A DNA stretch of 64,000 nucleotides from Nematostella vectensis (taxonomy: Eukaryota; Cnidaria; Anthozoa; Actiniaria; Edwardsiidae): assembly GCF_932526225.1 (NCBI RefSeq), contig NC_064041.1, forward strand, positions 15,596,951 to 15,660,950. Reading direction: 5' to 3'. Position numbers and translations under genes: made by a program. The notes beneath the pieces were generated by a model. That model was given only the letters and a program-made list of their open reading frames with translations, ran no database searches and was not told where the DNA came from. This document shows, one piece after another, positions 50,049 to 62,037 of the stretch. Each line of letters opens with the position of its first letter. Within the stretch, counting starts at the first letter, position 1.

Positions 50049-52056
50049 AGCTGAATTCCCCTCCCCCTCTAAAAAAGAAAATAATAATAATAATAGAACA
50101 AAACTAAAAAGAAAACAAACACAACAGAGACCCCCACCAACAATTTTGATTTTTTTTACTTTCCTTTAAAAGGGGAGTGTCATGGTTAAGAGATTTGCAA
50201 TAGCTCTAGAGCCCTGACACAATGAACTTCAGTGAAATTCTAATACTGACTTATGAGCTTTTGGTACATGTGGTAGACTTGAAACAAAACAAAAAAAATG
50301 ACCACAAACTGTCAATTAACATAGTTTTCAATATAATATTGCATATTATTCAATAAGGTATTGACATCTTTTAAAAAGTTCAACTGTTTGTAGACACTTA
50401 AAAGCCTACAATAATCACTGAATCCAGACATGCGCAGTACTATGTTGCTGCCCCTTTAAAGTAAAATACAGCTTTACTTAGTCAGCGTAGACAAAATTGC
50501 GGATTTTGTCAATATTCTAATATGAAGATGTCAATTTTCTCCCCCCTTACGTCTTTATTTCTATTTATTTTATGCTTTTCACATGATACCAAAACAGCGT
50601 CTTTTTTCTTCGCTAATTTGATGTCATGTACACAATGAAAGAGATTCGCCCGTGCGCATGGCGGGTCCCCAAGGGACCCAAGACGCCCAAATAGACATCT
50701 ATTTTTTGTCATCCACAATCTCGGCGAGCTGTGCGTGGCGTAACCGTATTACAGGCCTGGGATCCTGGTTATTGTCCTCCCCATTAATGCGCGGGTTGGG
50801 ATAACCTTGCAAGAGTGTTGTACAGCATATTCGCTCGGAAATATCGGTGCTTGGGGCCTTCAGGTTCTTTACAGCCTTCCGTAAAAGCCTTCTGCTGCCA
50901 TACCGATTGGGTAATCCGTATGTATGGTTTCCGTTTTGTTCTTCAGACCGGGTTCGATCCCAGGCCAATGGGCTTTGTTTTTTTAATTCGTTTTTTTTTT
51001 CTTTGTGCTGGACCCCCTTAATCCTGATAGGTTTTGCGCAAAAATAATAAAAAAAAGTGAGTTTGCAAAATAAGCTTGCTAGATTTATTGATTATATGTA
51101 TTCAATTTGTTCCTGGGAAGTTAACAAAAAACACAAAGCAAAGAGTTTGAGGAAGTAAACAAGTATGTGAACTTTAATGTTCTATTTGAAGGGGTGCATT
51201 TTGTACAGGGAAGCATACATAGAATGCTTAACTGGTGGAGAGGGAAGAGGTAAAAGTTTATTGAGCATAATTTCAACAATAGCAGGGGGAAGAGAGGGGC
51301 ACCCCTTCATACAATATTGCAGTTGTTACCTATTATTAAATAAGTTTGTAACATGTCTTTGTTTATTAAGCAAGGTCTATTTCTGAGACAAGCAAACTCA
51401 AGTAAGGCTGTTGAAATAACAGGTGAGTGTTAAAAGAAAAACAATTATCTGATTAGAAAACTACTGTAGATTCCTTTGCATCAAAATAAGAACAAACTTC
51501 ATTTTGTTTGTTATTTATGAGGAACGAGATGAGCTCTACAAGGCCAAGAAGAAATATGTATTGCTCGTCTAAATTAAACAAGTAAATAATAATATTAAAA
51601 AAAGAATTACTGTAAGTAATTAGAGTGGTTTTCATTAACCCGTGAAACAAAGTGTGATAGTTAAACGGTAATAGTTAGTAAAACACAAAAAAGAACAATA
51701 GAATCAGATCACAACAAAGTGTAATACGCTAAAGCGTAGTTCACGGGTTAATGAAGGTTTTGACATTTCAACCTTACATCCACATGAAAGTAATGCCTAA
51801 TATCGAGTGCCCTACAGTAAGTGTTTTGCAGTCAAGTTGTTTTCTGTTAGTAGGTAAAAAATTATTCTATATAATAGTAATCATAGCTATGGTCACCACT
51901 TACACATATAGCCTTGTAATGAAAAGAAAGAAAAAAAATATATATATATATGCAGTCAAACAACAGAATTGCATGATAACCTTGAATATATTGAATAAAG
52001 GACTGCAAAAAAACATCTTTTGTACTAGTTGCTTGAATTGACCCTTGGCTATTTTT
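50049..52056 (+). repeat. Unit 26 (2,008 bp), longest unit
   Basis: Shares with unit 27 'caatgaaagagattcgcc', 'ggcgggtcccc' and 'ggggcaccccttc', and with 27 and 28 'gttcctggg'. 'gattcgcc' breaks the first hairpin of the island. Core 'ggggccttcagg'; B box 50951-50961. Private 'tattcaataagg', 'gacatctttt', 'tgctcgtctaa' and 'atagccttg'. Confidence 0.95.
51635..51751. mobile_element. MITE copy, unit 26 (alpha)
   Basis: Both ends perfect. Confidence 0.55.
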
Positions 52057-54053
52057 AGCTGAATTCCCCTCCCCCTCTAAAAAAGAAAATAATAATATAA
52101 TAGAACAAAACTAAAAAGAAAACAAACACAGCAGAGACCCCCACCAACAATTTTGATTTTTTTTTACTTTCCTTTAAAGGGGAGTGTCATGTTTAGGAGA
52201 TTTGCAAGAGCTCTAGAGCCCTGACACAATGAACTTCAGTGAAATTCTAATACTGACTTATGAGCTTTTGGTACATGTGGGAGACTTTAAACAAAACAAA
52301 AAAAAATGACCACAAACTGTCCATTGACATAGCTTTCAATATAATATTGCATATTATTTAATAAGGTATTGACAGCTTTTAAAAAGTTCAACTGTTTGTA
52401 GACACTTAAAAGCCTACAATAATCACTGACTCCAGACATGCGCAGTACTATGTTGCTGCCCCTTTAAAGTAAAATACAGCTTTACTTAGTCAGCGTAGAC
52501 AAAATTGCGGATTTTGTCAATATTCTAATATGAAGATGTCAATATTCTCCCCCCTTACGTCTTTATTTCTATTTATTTTATGCTTTTCACATGATACCAA
52601 AACAGCGTCTTTTTTCTTCGCTAATTTGATGTCATGTACACAATGAAAGAGATTCGCCCGTGCGCATGGCGGGTCCCCAAGGGACCCAAGACGCCCAAAT
52701 AGACCTCTATTTTTTGTCATCCACAATCTCGGCGAGCTGTGCGTGGCGTAACCGTATTACAGGCCTGGGATCCTGGTTATTGTCCTCCCCATTAATGCGC
52801 GGGTTGGGATAACCTTGCAAGAGTGTTGTACAGCATATTCGCTCGGAAATATCGGTGCTTGGGGCCTTCGGGTTCTTTACAGCCTTCCGTAAAAGCCTTG
52901 TGCTGCCATACCGATTGGGTAATCCGTATGTATGGTTTCCGTTTTGTTCTTCAGACCGGGTTCGATCCCAGGCCAATGGGCTTTTTTTTTTAGTTCGTTT
53001 TTTTTTCTTTGTGCTGGACCCCCTTAATCCTGATAGGTTTTGCGCACAAATAATAAAAAAAGTGAGTTTGCAAAATAAGCTTGCTAGATTTATTGATTAT
53101 ATGTATTCAATTTGTTCCTGGGAAGTTAACAAAAAACACAAAGCAAAGAGTTTGAGGAAGTAAACAAGTATGTGAACTTTAATGTTCTATTTGAAGGGGT
53201 GCATTTTGTACAGGGAAGCATACATAGAATGCTTAACTGGTGGAGAGGGAAGAGGTAAAAGTTTATTGAGCATAATTTCAACAATAGCAGGGGGAAGAGA
53301 GGGGCACCCCTTCATACAATATTGCAGTTGTTACCTATTATTAAATAAGTTTGTAACATGTCTTTGTTTATTAAGCATGGTCTATTTCTGAGACAAGCAA
53401 ACTCAAGTAAGGCTGTTGAAATAACAGGTGAGTGTTAAAAGAAAAACAATTATCTGATTAGAAAACTACTGTAGATTCCTTTGCACCAAAATAAGAACAA
53501 ACTTCATTTTGTTTTATATTTATGAGGAACGAGATGAGCTCTACAAAGCCATAAAGAAATATGTATTGCTCATCTAAATTATACAAGTAAATAATAATAT
53601 TAAAAAAGAACTACTGTAAGTATCTAGAGTGGTTTTCATTAACCCGTGAAACAAAGTGTGATAGTTAAACGGTAATAGTTAGTAAAACACAAAAAAGTAC
53701 AATAGAATCAGATCACCACAAAGTGTAATACGCTAAAGCGTAGGTCACGGGTTAATGAAGGTTTTGACATTTCAACCTTACATCCACATGAAAGTAATGC
53801 CTAATATCGAGTGCCCTACAGTAAGTGTTTTGCAGTCAAGTTGTTTTCTGTTAGTAGGTAAAAAAATATTCTAAATAATAGTAATCATAGCTATGGTCAC
53901 CACCTACACATATAGAACTTGTAATGAAAAAAATATATATATATATATGCAGTCAAACAACAGAATTGCATGATAACCTTGAATATATTGAATAAAGGAC
54001 TGCAAAAAAACATCTTTTGTACTAGTTGCTTGAATTGACCCTAGGCTATTTTT
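52057..54053 (+). repeat. Unit 27 (1,997 bp)
   Basis: Neighbour group with units 26 and 28. 5' part 'catgtttaggag' and 'gcaagagctc' are shared with 28. Core 'ggggccttcggg'; B box 52959-52969. Private 'ccattgacatagc', 'aagcatggtc' and 'gttttatatt'. Confidence 0.95.
53639..53755. mobile_element. MITE copy, unit 27 (beta)
   Basis: Right end GTCACGGG instead of TTCACGGG, one mismatch. Confidence 0.55.
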
Positions 54054-56055
54054 AGCTTAATTCCCCTCCCCCTCTAAAAAAGAAAATAATAGTAATAATA
54101 GAACAAAACTAAAAAGAAACCAAACACAGCAGAGACCCCCACCAACAATTTTGATTTTTTTTACTTTCCTTTAAAGGGGGAGTGTCATGTTTAGGAGATT
54201 TGCAAGAGCTCTAGAGCCCTGACACAATGAACTTCAGTGAAATTCTAATACTGACTTAAGAGCTTTTGGTACATGTGGGAGACTTTAAACAAAACAAAAA
54301 AAATGACCACAAACTGTCCATTAACATAGTTTTCAATATAATATTGCATATTATTTAATAAGGTATTGACAGCTTTTAAAAAATTTAACTGTTTGTAGAC
54401 ACTTAAAAGCCTACAATAAACACTTACTCCAGACATGCGCAGTACTATGTTGCTGCCCCTTTAAAGTAAAATACAGCTTTACTTAGTCAGCGTAGACAAA
54501 ATTGCGGATTTTGTCAATATTCTAATATGAAGATGTCAATATTCTCCCCCCTTACGTCTTTATTTCTATTTATTTTATGCTTTTCACATGATACCAAAAC
54601 AGCGTCTTTTTTCTTCGCTAATTTGATGTCATGTACACAATAAAAGAGATGCGCCCGTGCGCATGGCGAGTCCCCAAGGGACCCAAGACGCCCAAATAGA
54701 CCTCTATTTTTTGTCATCCACAATCTCGGCGAGCTGTGCGTGGCGTAACCGTATTACAGGCCTGGGATCCTGGTTATTGTCCTCCCCATTAATGCGCGGG
54801 TTGGGATAACCTTGCAAGAGTGTTGTACAGCATATTCGCTCGGAAATATCGGTGCTTGGGGCCTTCGGGTTCTTTACAGCCTTCCGTAAAAGCCTTGTGC
54901 TGCCATACCGATTGGGTAATCCGTATGTATGGTTTCCGTTTTGTTCTTCAGACCGGGTTCGATCCCAGGCCAATGGGCTTTTTTTTTTAGTTCGTTTTTT
55001 TTTCTTTGTGCTGGACCCCCTTAATCGTGATAGGTTTTGCGCACAAGTAATAAAAAAAGTGAGTTTGCAAAATAAGCTTGCTAGATTTATTGATTATATG
55101 TATTCAATTTGTTCCTGGGAAGTTAACAAAAAACACAAAGCAAAGAGTTTGAGGAAGTAAACAAGTATGTGAACTTTAATGTTCTATTTGAAGGGGTGCA
55201 TTTTGTACAGGGAAGCATACATAGAATGCTTAACTGGTGGAGAGGGAAGAGGTAACAGTTTATTGAGCATAATTTCAACAATAGCAGGAGGAAGAGAGGG
55301 CACTCCCTTCATACAATATTGCAGTTGTTACCTATTATTAAATAAGTTGTTAACATGTCTTTGTTTATTAAGCAAGGTCTATTTCTGAGACAAGCAAACT
55401 CAAGTAAGGCTGTTGATATAACAGGTGAGTGTTAAAAGAAAAACAATTATCTGATTAGAAAACTACTGTAGATTCCTTTGCACCAAAATAAAAACAAACT
55501 TCATTTTGTTTGTTATTTATGAGGAACGAGATGAGCTCTACAAAGCCATTAAGAAATATGTATTGCTCATCTAAATTATACAAGTAAATAATAATATTAA
55601 AAAAGAACTACTGTAAGTATCTAGAGTGGTTTTCATTAACCCGTGAAACAAAGTGTGATAGTTAAACGGTAATAGTTAGTAAAACACAAAAAAGTACAAT
55701 AGAATCAGATCACCAAAAAGTGTAATACGCTAAAGCGTAGTTCACGGGTTAATGAAGGTTTTGACATTTCAACCTTACATCCACATGAAAGTAATGCCTA
55801 ATATCGAGTGCCCTACAGTAAGTGTTTTGCAGTCAAGTTGTTTTCTGTTAGTAGGTAAAAAAATATTCTAAATAATAGTAATCATAGCTATGGTCACCAC
55901 TTACACATATAGAACTTGTAATGAAAAGAAAGAAAATATATATATATATGCAGTCAAACAACAGAATTGCATGATAACCTTGAATATATTGAATACAGGA
56001 CTGCAAAAAAAACATCTTTTGTACTAGTTGCTTGAATTGACCCTTGGCTATTTTT
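54054..56055 (+). repeat. Unit 28 (2,002 bp)
   Basis: Starts 'agctta'. Core 'ggggccttcggg'; B box 54956-54966. Private 'ttaatcgtgat', 'gcacaagtaat', 'gagggcactccc', 'gttgttaacatg' and 'gttgatataac'. Confidence 0.95.
55636..55752. mobile_element. MITE copy, unit 28 (beta)
   Basis: Ends perfect; internal 'caccaaaaag' is private. Confidence 0.55.
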
Positions 56056-58056
56056 AGCTGAATTCCCCTCCCCCTCTATAAATGAAAATAATAATAATAA
56101 TAATAGAACAAAACTAAAAAGAAAACAAACACAACAGAGACCCCCCACAAACAATTGTGATTTTTTTTACTTTCCTTTAAAAGGGGAGTGTCATGGTTAA
56201 GAAATTTGCAATAGCTCTAGAGACCTGACACAATGAACTTCAGTGAAATTCTAATACTGACTTATGAGCTTTTGGTACATGTGGTAGACTTTAAACAAAA
56301 CAAAAAAAATGACCACAAACTGTCAATTAACATAGTTTTCAATATAATATTGCATATTATTAATAAGGTATTGACAGCTTTTAAAAAGTTCAACTGTTTG
56401 TAGACACTTAAAAGCCTACAATAAACACTGACTCCAGACATGCGCAGTACTATGTTGCTGCCCCTTTAAAGTAAAATACAGCTTTACTTAGTCAGCGTAG
56501 ACAAAATTGCGGATTTTGTCAATATTCTAATATGAAGATGTCAATATTCTCCCCCCTTACGTCTTTATTTCTATTTATTTTATGCTTTTCACATGATACC
56601 AAAACAGCGTCTTTTTTCTTCGCTAATTTGATGTCATGTACACAATAAAAGAGATGCGCCCGTGCGCATGGCGAGTCCCCAAGGGACCCAAGACGCCCAA
56701 ATAGACCTCTATTTTTTGTCATCCACAATCTCGGCGAGCTGTGCGTGGCGTAACCGTATTACAGGCCTGGGATCCTGGTTATTGTCCTCCCCATTAATGC
56801 GCGGGTCGGGATAACCTTGCAAGAGTGTTGTACAGCATATTCGCTCGGACATATCGGTGCTTGGGGCCTTCGGGTTCTTTACAGCCTTCCGTAAAAGCCT
56901 TGTGCTGCCATACCGATTGGGTAATCCGTATGTATGGTTTTCGTTTTGTTCTTCAGACCGGGTTCGATCCCAGGCCAATGGGCCTTTTTTTTAATTCGTT
57001 TTTTTTTTCTTTGTGCTGGACCCTCTTAATCCTGATAGGTTTTGCGCAAAAATAATAAAAAAAAGTGAGTTTGCAAAATAAGCTTGCTAGATTTATTGAT
57101 TATATGTATTCAATTTGTTCCTAGGAAGTTAACAAAAAACACAAAGCAAAGAGTTTGAGGAAGTAAACAAGTATGTGAACTTTAATGTTCTATTTGAAGG
57201 GGTGCATTTTGTACAGGGAAGCATACATAGAATGCTTAACTGGTGGAGAGGGAAGAGGTAAAAGTTTATTGAGCATAATTTCAACAATAGCAGGGGGAAG
57301 AGAGGGGCACTCTCTTCATACAATATTGCAGTTGTTACCTATTATTAAATAAGTTTGTAACATGTCTTTGTTTATTAAGCAAGGTCTATTTCTGAGACAA
57401 GCAAACTCAAGTAAGGCTGTTGAAATAACAGGTAAGTGTTAAAAAAAACAATTATCTGATTAGAAAACTAATGTAGATTCCTCTGCACCAAATAAGAACA
57501 AACTCAATTTGGTTTGTTATTTATGAGGAACGAGATGAGCTCTACAAGGCCAAGAAGAAATATGTATTGCTCATCTAAATTATACAAGTAAATAATAATA
57601 TTAAAAAAGAATTACTGTAAGTAATTAGAGTGGTTTTCATTAACCCGTGAAACAAAGTGTGATAGTTAAACGGTAATAGTTAGTAAAACACAAAAAAGAA
57701 CAATAGAATCAGATCACAACAAAGTGTAATACGCTAAAGCGTAGTTCACGGGTTAATGAAGGTTTTGACATTTCAACCTTACATCCACATGAAAGTAATG
57801 CCTAATATCGAGTGCCCTACAGTAACTGTTTTGCAGTCAAGTTGTTTTCTGTTAGTAGGTAAAAAAATATTCTAAATAATAGTAATCATAGCTATGGTCA
57901 CCACTTACACATATAGCACTTGTAATGAAAAGAAAGAAAAAATATATATATGCAGTCAAACAACAGAATTGCATGATAACCTTGAATATATTGAATAAAG
58001 GACTGCAAAAAAACATCTTTTGTACTAGTTGCTTGAATTGACCCTTGGCTATTTTT
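56056..58056 (+). repeat. Unit 29 (2,001 bp), mosaic
   Basis: First two thirds are local in type, with many private changes ('agagacctgac', 'gcgggtcggg', 'ctcggacatatc', 'ggttttcg', 'ggaccctctt'). From about 57,430 it becomes the unit 9/23 3' part ('aggtaagtg', 'attcctctgc', 'actcaatttgg', 'agtaactg'). B box 56961-56971. Confidence 0.95.
57640..57756. mobile_element. MITE copy, unit 29 (alpha)
   Basis: Both ends perfect. Confidence 0.55.
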
Positions 58057-60052
58057 AGCTGAATTCCCCCCCCCTCTAAAAAAGAAAATAATAATAATAA
58101 TAGAACAAAACTAAAAAGAAAACAAACACAACAGAGACCCCCACCAACAATTTTAATTTTTTTTACTTTCCTTTAAAAGGGGAGTGTCATGGTTAAGAGA
58201 TTTGCAATAGCTCTAGAGCCCTGACACAATGAACTTCAGTGAAATTCTAATACTGACTTATGAGCTTTTGGTACATGTGGGAGACTTTAAACAAAACAAA
58301 AAAAATGACCACAAACTGTCAATTAACATAGTTTTCAATATAATATTGCATATTATTTAATAAGGTATTGACAGCTTTTAAAAAGTTCAACTGTTTGTTG
58401 ACACTTAAAAGCCTACAATAATCACTGACTCCAGACATGCGCAGTACTATGTTGCTGCCCCTTTAAAGTAAAATACAGCTTTACTTAGTCAGCGTAGACA
58501 AAATTGCGGATTTTGTCAATATTCTAATATGGATATGTCAATATTCTCCCCCCTTACGTCTTTATTTCTATTTATTTTATGATTTTCACATGATACCAAA
58601 ACAGCGTCTTTTTTCTTCGCTAATTTGATGTCATGTACACAATAAAAGAGATGCGCCCGTGCGCATGGCGAGTCCCCAAGGGACCCAAGACGCCCAAATA
58701 GACCTCTATGTTTTGTTATCCACAATCTCGGCGAGCTGTGCGTGGCGTAACCGTATTACAGGCCTGGGATCCTGGTTATTGTCGTCCCCATTAATGCGCG
58801 GGTTGGGATAACCTTGCAAGAGTGTTGTACAGCATATTCGCTCGGAAATATCGGTGCTTGGGGCCTTCCCGTTCTTTACAGCCTTCTGTAAAAGCCTTGT
58901 GCTGCCATACCGATTGGGTAATCCGTATGTATGGTTTCCGTTTTGTTCTTCAGACCGGGTTCGATCCCAGGCCAATGGGCTTTTTTTTTAATTCGTTTTT
59001 TTTTCTTTGTGCTGGACCCCCTTAATCCTGATAGGTTTTGCGCAAAAATAATAAAAAAAAAGTGAGTTTGCAAAATAGGCTTGCTAGATTTATTGATTAT
59101 ATGTATTCAATTTGTTCCTAGGAAGTTAACAAAAAACACAAAGCAAAGAGTTTGAGGAAGTAAACAAGTATGTGAACTTTAATGTTCTATTTGAAGGGGT
59201 GCATTTTGTAGAGGGAAGCATACATAGAATGCTTAACTGGTGGAGAGGAAAGAGGTAAAAGTTTATTGAGCATAATTTCAACAATAGCAGGGGGAAGAGA
59301 GGGGCACTCTCTTCATACAATATTGCAGTTGTTACCTATTATTAAATAAGTTTGTAACATGTCTTTGTTTATTAAGCAAGGTCTATTTCTGAGACAAGCA
59401 AACTCAAGTAAGGCTGTTGAAATAACAGGTGAGTGTTAAAAGAAAAACAATTATCTGATTAGAAAACTAATGTAGATACCTTTGCACCAAAATAAGAAGA
59501 AACTTCATTTTGTTTGTTATTTATGAGGAACGAGATGAGCTCTACAAAGCCATAAAGAAATATGTATTGCTCATCTAAATTATACAAGTAAATAATAATA
59601 TTAAAAAAGAACTACTGTAAGTAATTAGAGTGGTTTTCATTAACCCGTGAAACAAAGTGTGATAGTTAAACGGTAATAGTTAGTAAAACACAAAAAAGTA
59701 CAATAGAATCAGATCACCACAAAGTGTAATACGCTAAAGCGTAGTTCACGGGTTAATGAAGGTTTTGACATTTCAACCTTACATCCACATGAAAGTAATG
59801 CCTAATATCGAGTGCCCTACAGTAAGTGTTTTGCAGTCAAGTTGTTTTCTGTTAGTAGGTAAAAAATTATTCTAAATAATAGTAATCATAGCTATGGTCA
59901 CCACTTACACATATAGCACTTGTAATGAAAAGAAAAAATATATATATGCAGTCAAACAACAGAATTGCATGATAACCTTGAATATATTGAATAAAGGACT
60001 GCAAAAAAACATCTTTTGTACTAGTTGCTTGAATTGACCCTTGGCTATTTTT
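58057..60052 (+). repeat. Unit 30 (1,996 bp), 'ggggccttcccg' subfamily
   Basis: Same core and spacer set as units 10 and 24, but with 'aaggtattgac' and 'ctccccccttacg' in its 5' part, so the 5' part is not from the same copy. B box 58958-58968. Confidence 0.95.
59640..59756. mobile_element. MITE copy, unit 30 (beta)
   Basis: Both ends perfect. Confidence 0.55.
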
Positions 60053-62037
60053 AGCTGAATTCCCCTCCCCCTCTAAAAAAGAAAATAATAATATAATAGA
60101 ACAAAACTAAAAAGAAAACAAACACAACAGAGACCCCCACCAACAATTTTGATTTTTTTTACTTTCCTTTAAAAGGGGAGTGTTATGGTTAAGAGATTTG
60201 CAATAGCTCTAGAGCCCTGACACAATGAACTTCAGTGAAATTCTAATACTGACTTATGAGCTTTTGGTACATGTGGGAGACTTTAAACAAAACAAAAAAA
60301 TGACCACAAACTGTCAATTAACATAGTTTTCAATATAATATTGCATATTATTTAATAAGGTATTGACAGCTTTTAAAAAGTTCAACTGTTTGTAGACACT
60401 TAAAAGCCTACAATAAACACTGACTCCAGACATGCGCAGTACTATGCTGCTGCCCCTTTAAAGTAATATACAGCTTTACTTAGTCAGCGTAGACAAAATT
60501 GCGGATTTTGTCAATATTTTAATATGAAGATGTCAATATTCTCCACCCTTACGTCTTTATTTCTATTTATTTTATGCTTTTCACATGATACCAAAACAGC
60601 GTCATTTTTCTTCGCTAATTTGATGTCATGTACACAATAAAAGAGATGCGCCCGTGCGCATGGCGAGTCCCCAAGGGACCCAAGACGCCCAAATAGACCT
60701 CTTTTTTTTGTCATCCACAATCTCGGCGAGCTGTGCGTGGCGTAACCTTATTACAGGCCTGGGATCCTGGTTATTGTCCTCCCCATTAATGCGCGGGTTG
60801 GGATAACCTTGCAAGAGTGTTGTACAGCATATTCGCTCGGAAATATCGGTGCTTGGGGCCTTCGGGTTCTTTACAGCCTTACGTAAAAGCCTTGTGCTGC
60901 CATACCGATTGGGTAATCCGTATGTATGGTTCCGTTTCGGGTTCGATCCCAGGCCAATGGGCTTTTTTTTTAATTCGTTTTTTTTTCTTTGTGCTGGACC
61001 CCCTTAATCCTGATAGGTTTTGCGCAAAAATAATAAAAAAAAGTGAGTTTGCAAAATAAGCTTGCTAGATTTATTGATTATATGTATTCAATTTGTTCCT
61101 AGGAAGTTAACAAAAAACACAAAGCAAAGAGTTTGAGGAAGTAAACAAGTATGTGAACTTTAATGTTCTATTTGAAGGGGTGAATTTTGTACAGGGAATC
61201 ATACATAGAATGCTTAACTGGTGGAGAGGGGAGAGGTAACAGTTTATTGAGCATAATGTCAACAATAGCAGGGGGAAGGGAGGGGCACTCTCTTCATACA
61301 ATATTGCAGTTGTTACCTATTATTAAAAATGTTTGTAAGATATATTTGTTTATTAAGCAAGGTCTATTTCTGAGACAAGCAAACTCAAGTAAGAGCTGTT
61401 GAAATAACAGGTGAGTGTTAAAAAAAACAATTATCTGATTAGAAAACTAATGTAGATTCCTTTGCACCAAATAAGAAAAAACTTCATTTTGTTTGTTATT
61501 TATGAGGAACGAGATGAGCTCTACAAGGCCGAGAAGAAATATGTATTGCTCATCTAAACTATACAAGTAAATAATAATATTAAAAAAGAATTACTGTAAG
61601 TAATTAGAGTGGTTTTTATTAACCCGTGAAACAAAGTGTGATAGTTAAACGGTAATAGTTAGTGAAACACAAAAAAGAACAATAGAATCAGATCACAACA
61701 AAGTGTAATACGCTAAAGCGTAGTTCACGGGTTAATGAAGGTTTTGACATTTCAATCTTACATCCACATGAAAGTAATGCCTAATATCGAGTGCCCTACA
61801 GTAAGTGTTTTGCAGTCAAGTTGTTTTCTGTTAGTAGGTAAAAAATTATTCTAAATAATAGTAATCATAGCTATGGTCACCACTTACACATATAGCACTT
61901 GTAATGAAAAGAAAGAAAAAATATATATATATGCAGTCAAACAACAGAATTGCATGATAACCTTGAATATATTGAATAAAGGACTGCAAAAAAACATCTT
62001 TTGTACTAGTTGCTTGAATTGACCCTTGGCTATTTTT
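60053..62037 (+). repeat. Unit 31 (1,985 bp), shortest complete unit
   Basis: Shares the 13-bp core deletion, 'gcgtcattttt' and 'ggggtgaat' with unit 11; its first 0.4 kb is of another type ('aataatataatag', 'gcatattatt'). B box 60940-60950. 3' half as units 3 and 11. Confidence 0.95.
61619..61735. mobile_element. MITE copy, unit 31 (alpha)
   Basis: Both ends perfect; internal 'gttagtgaaacac' as unit 11. Confidence 0.55.
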
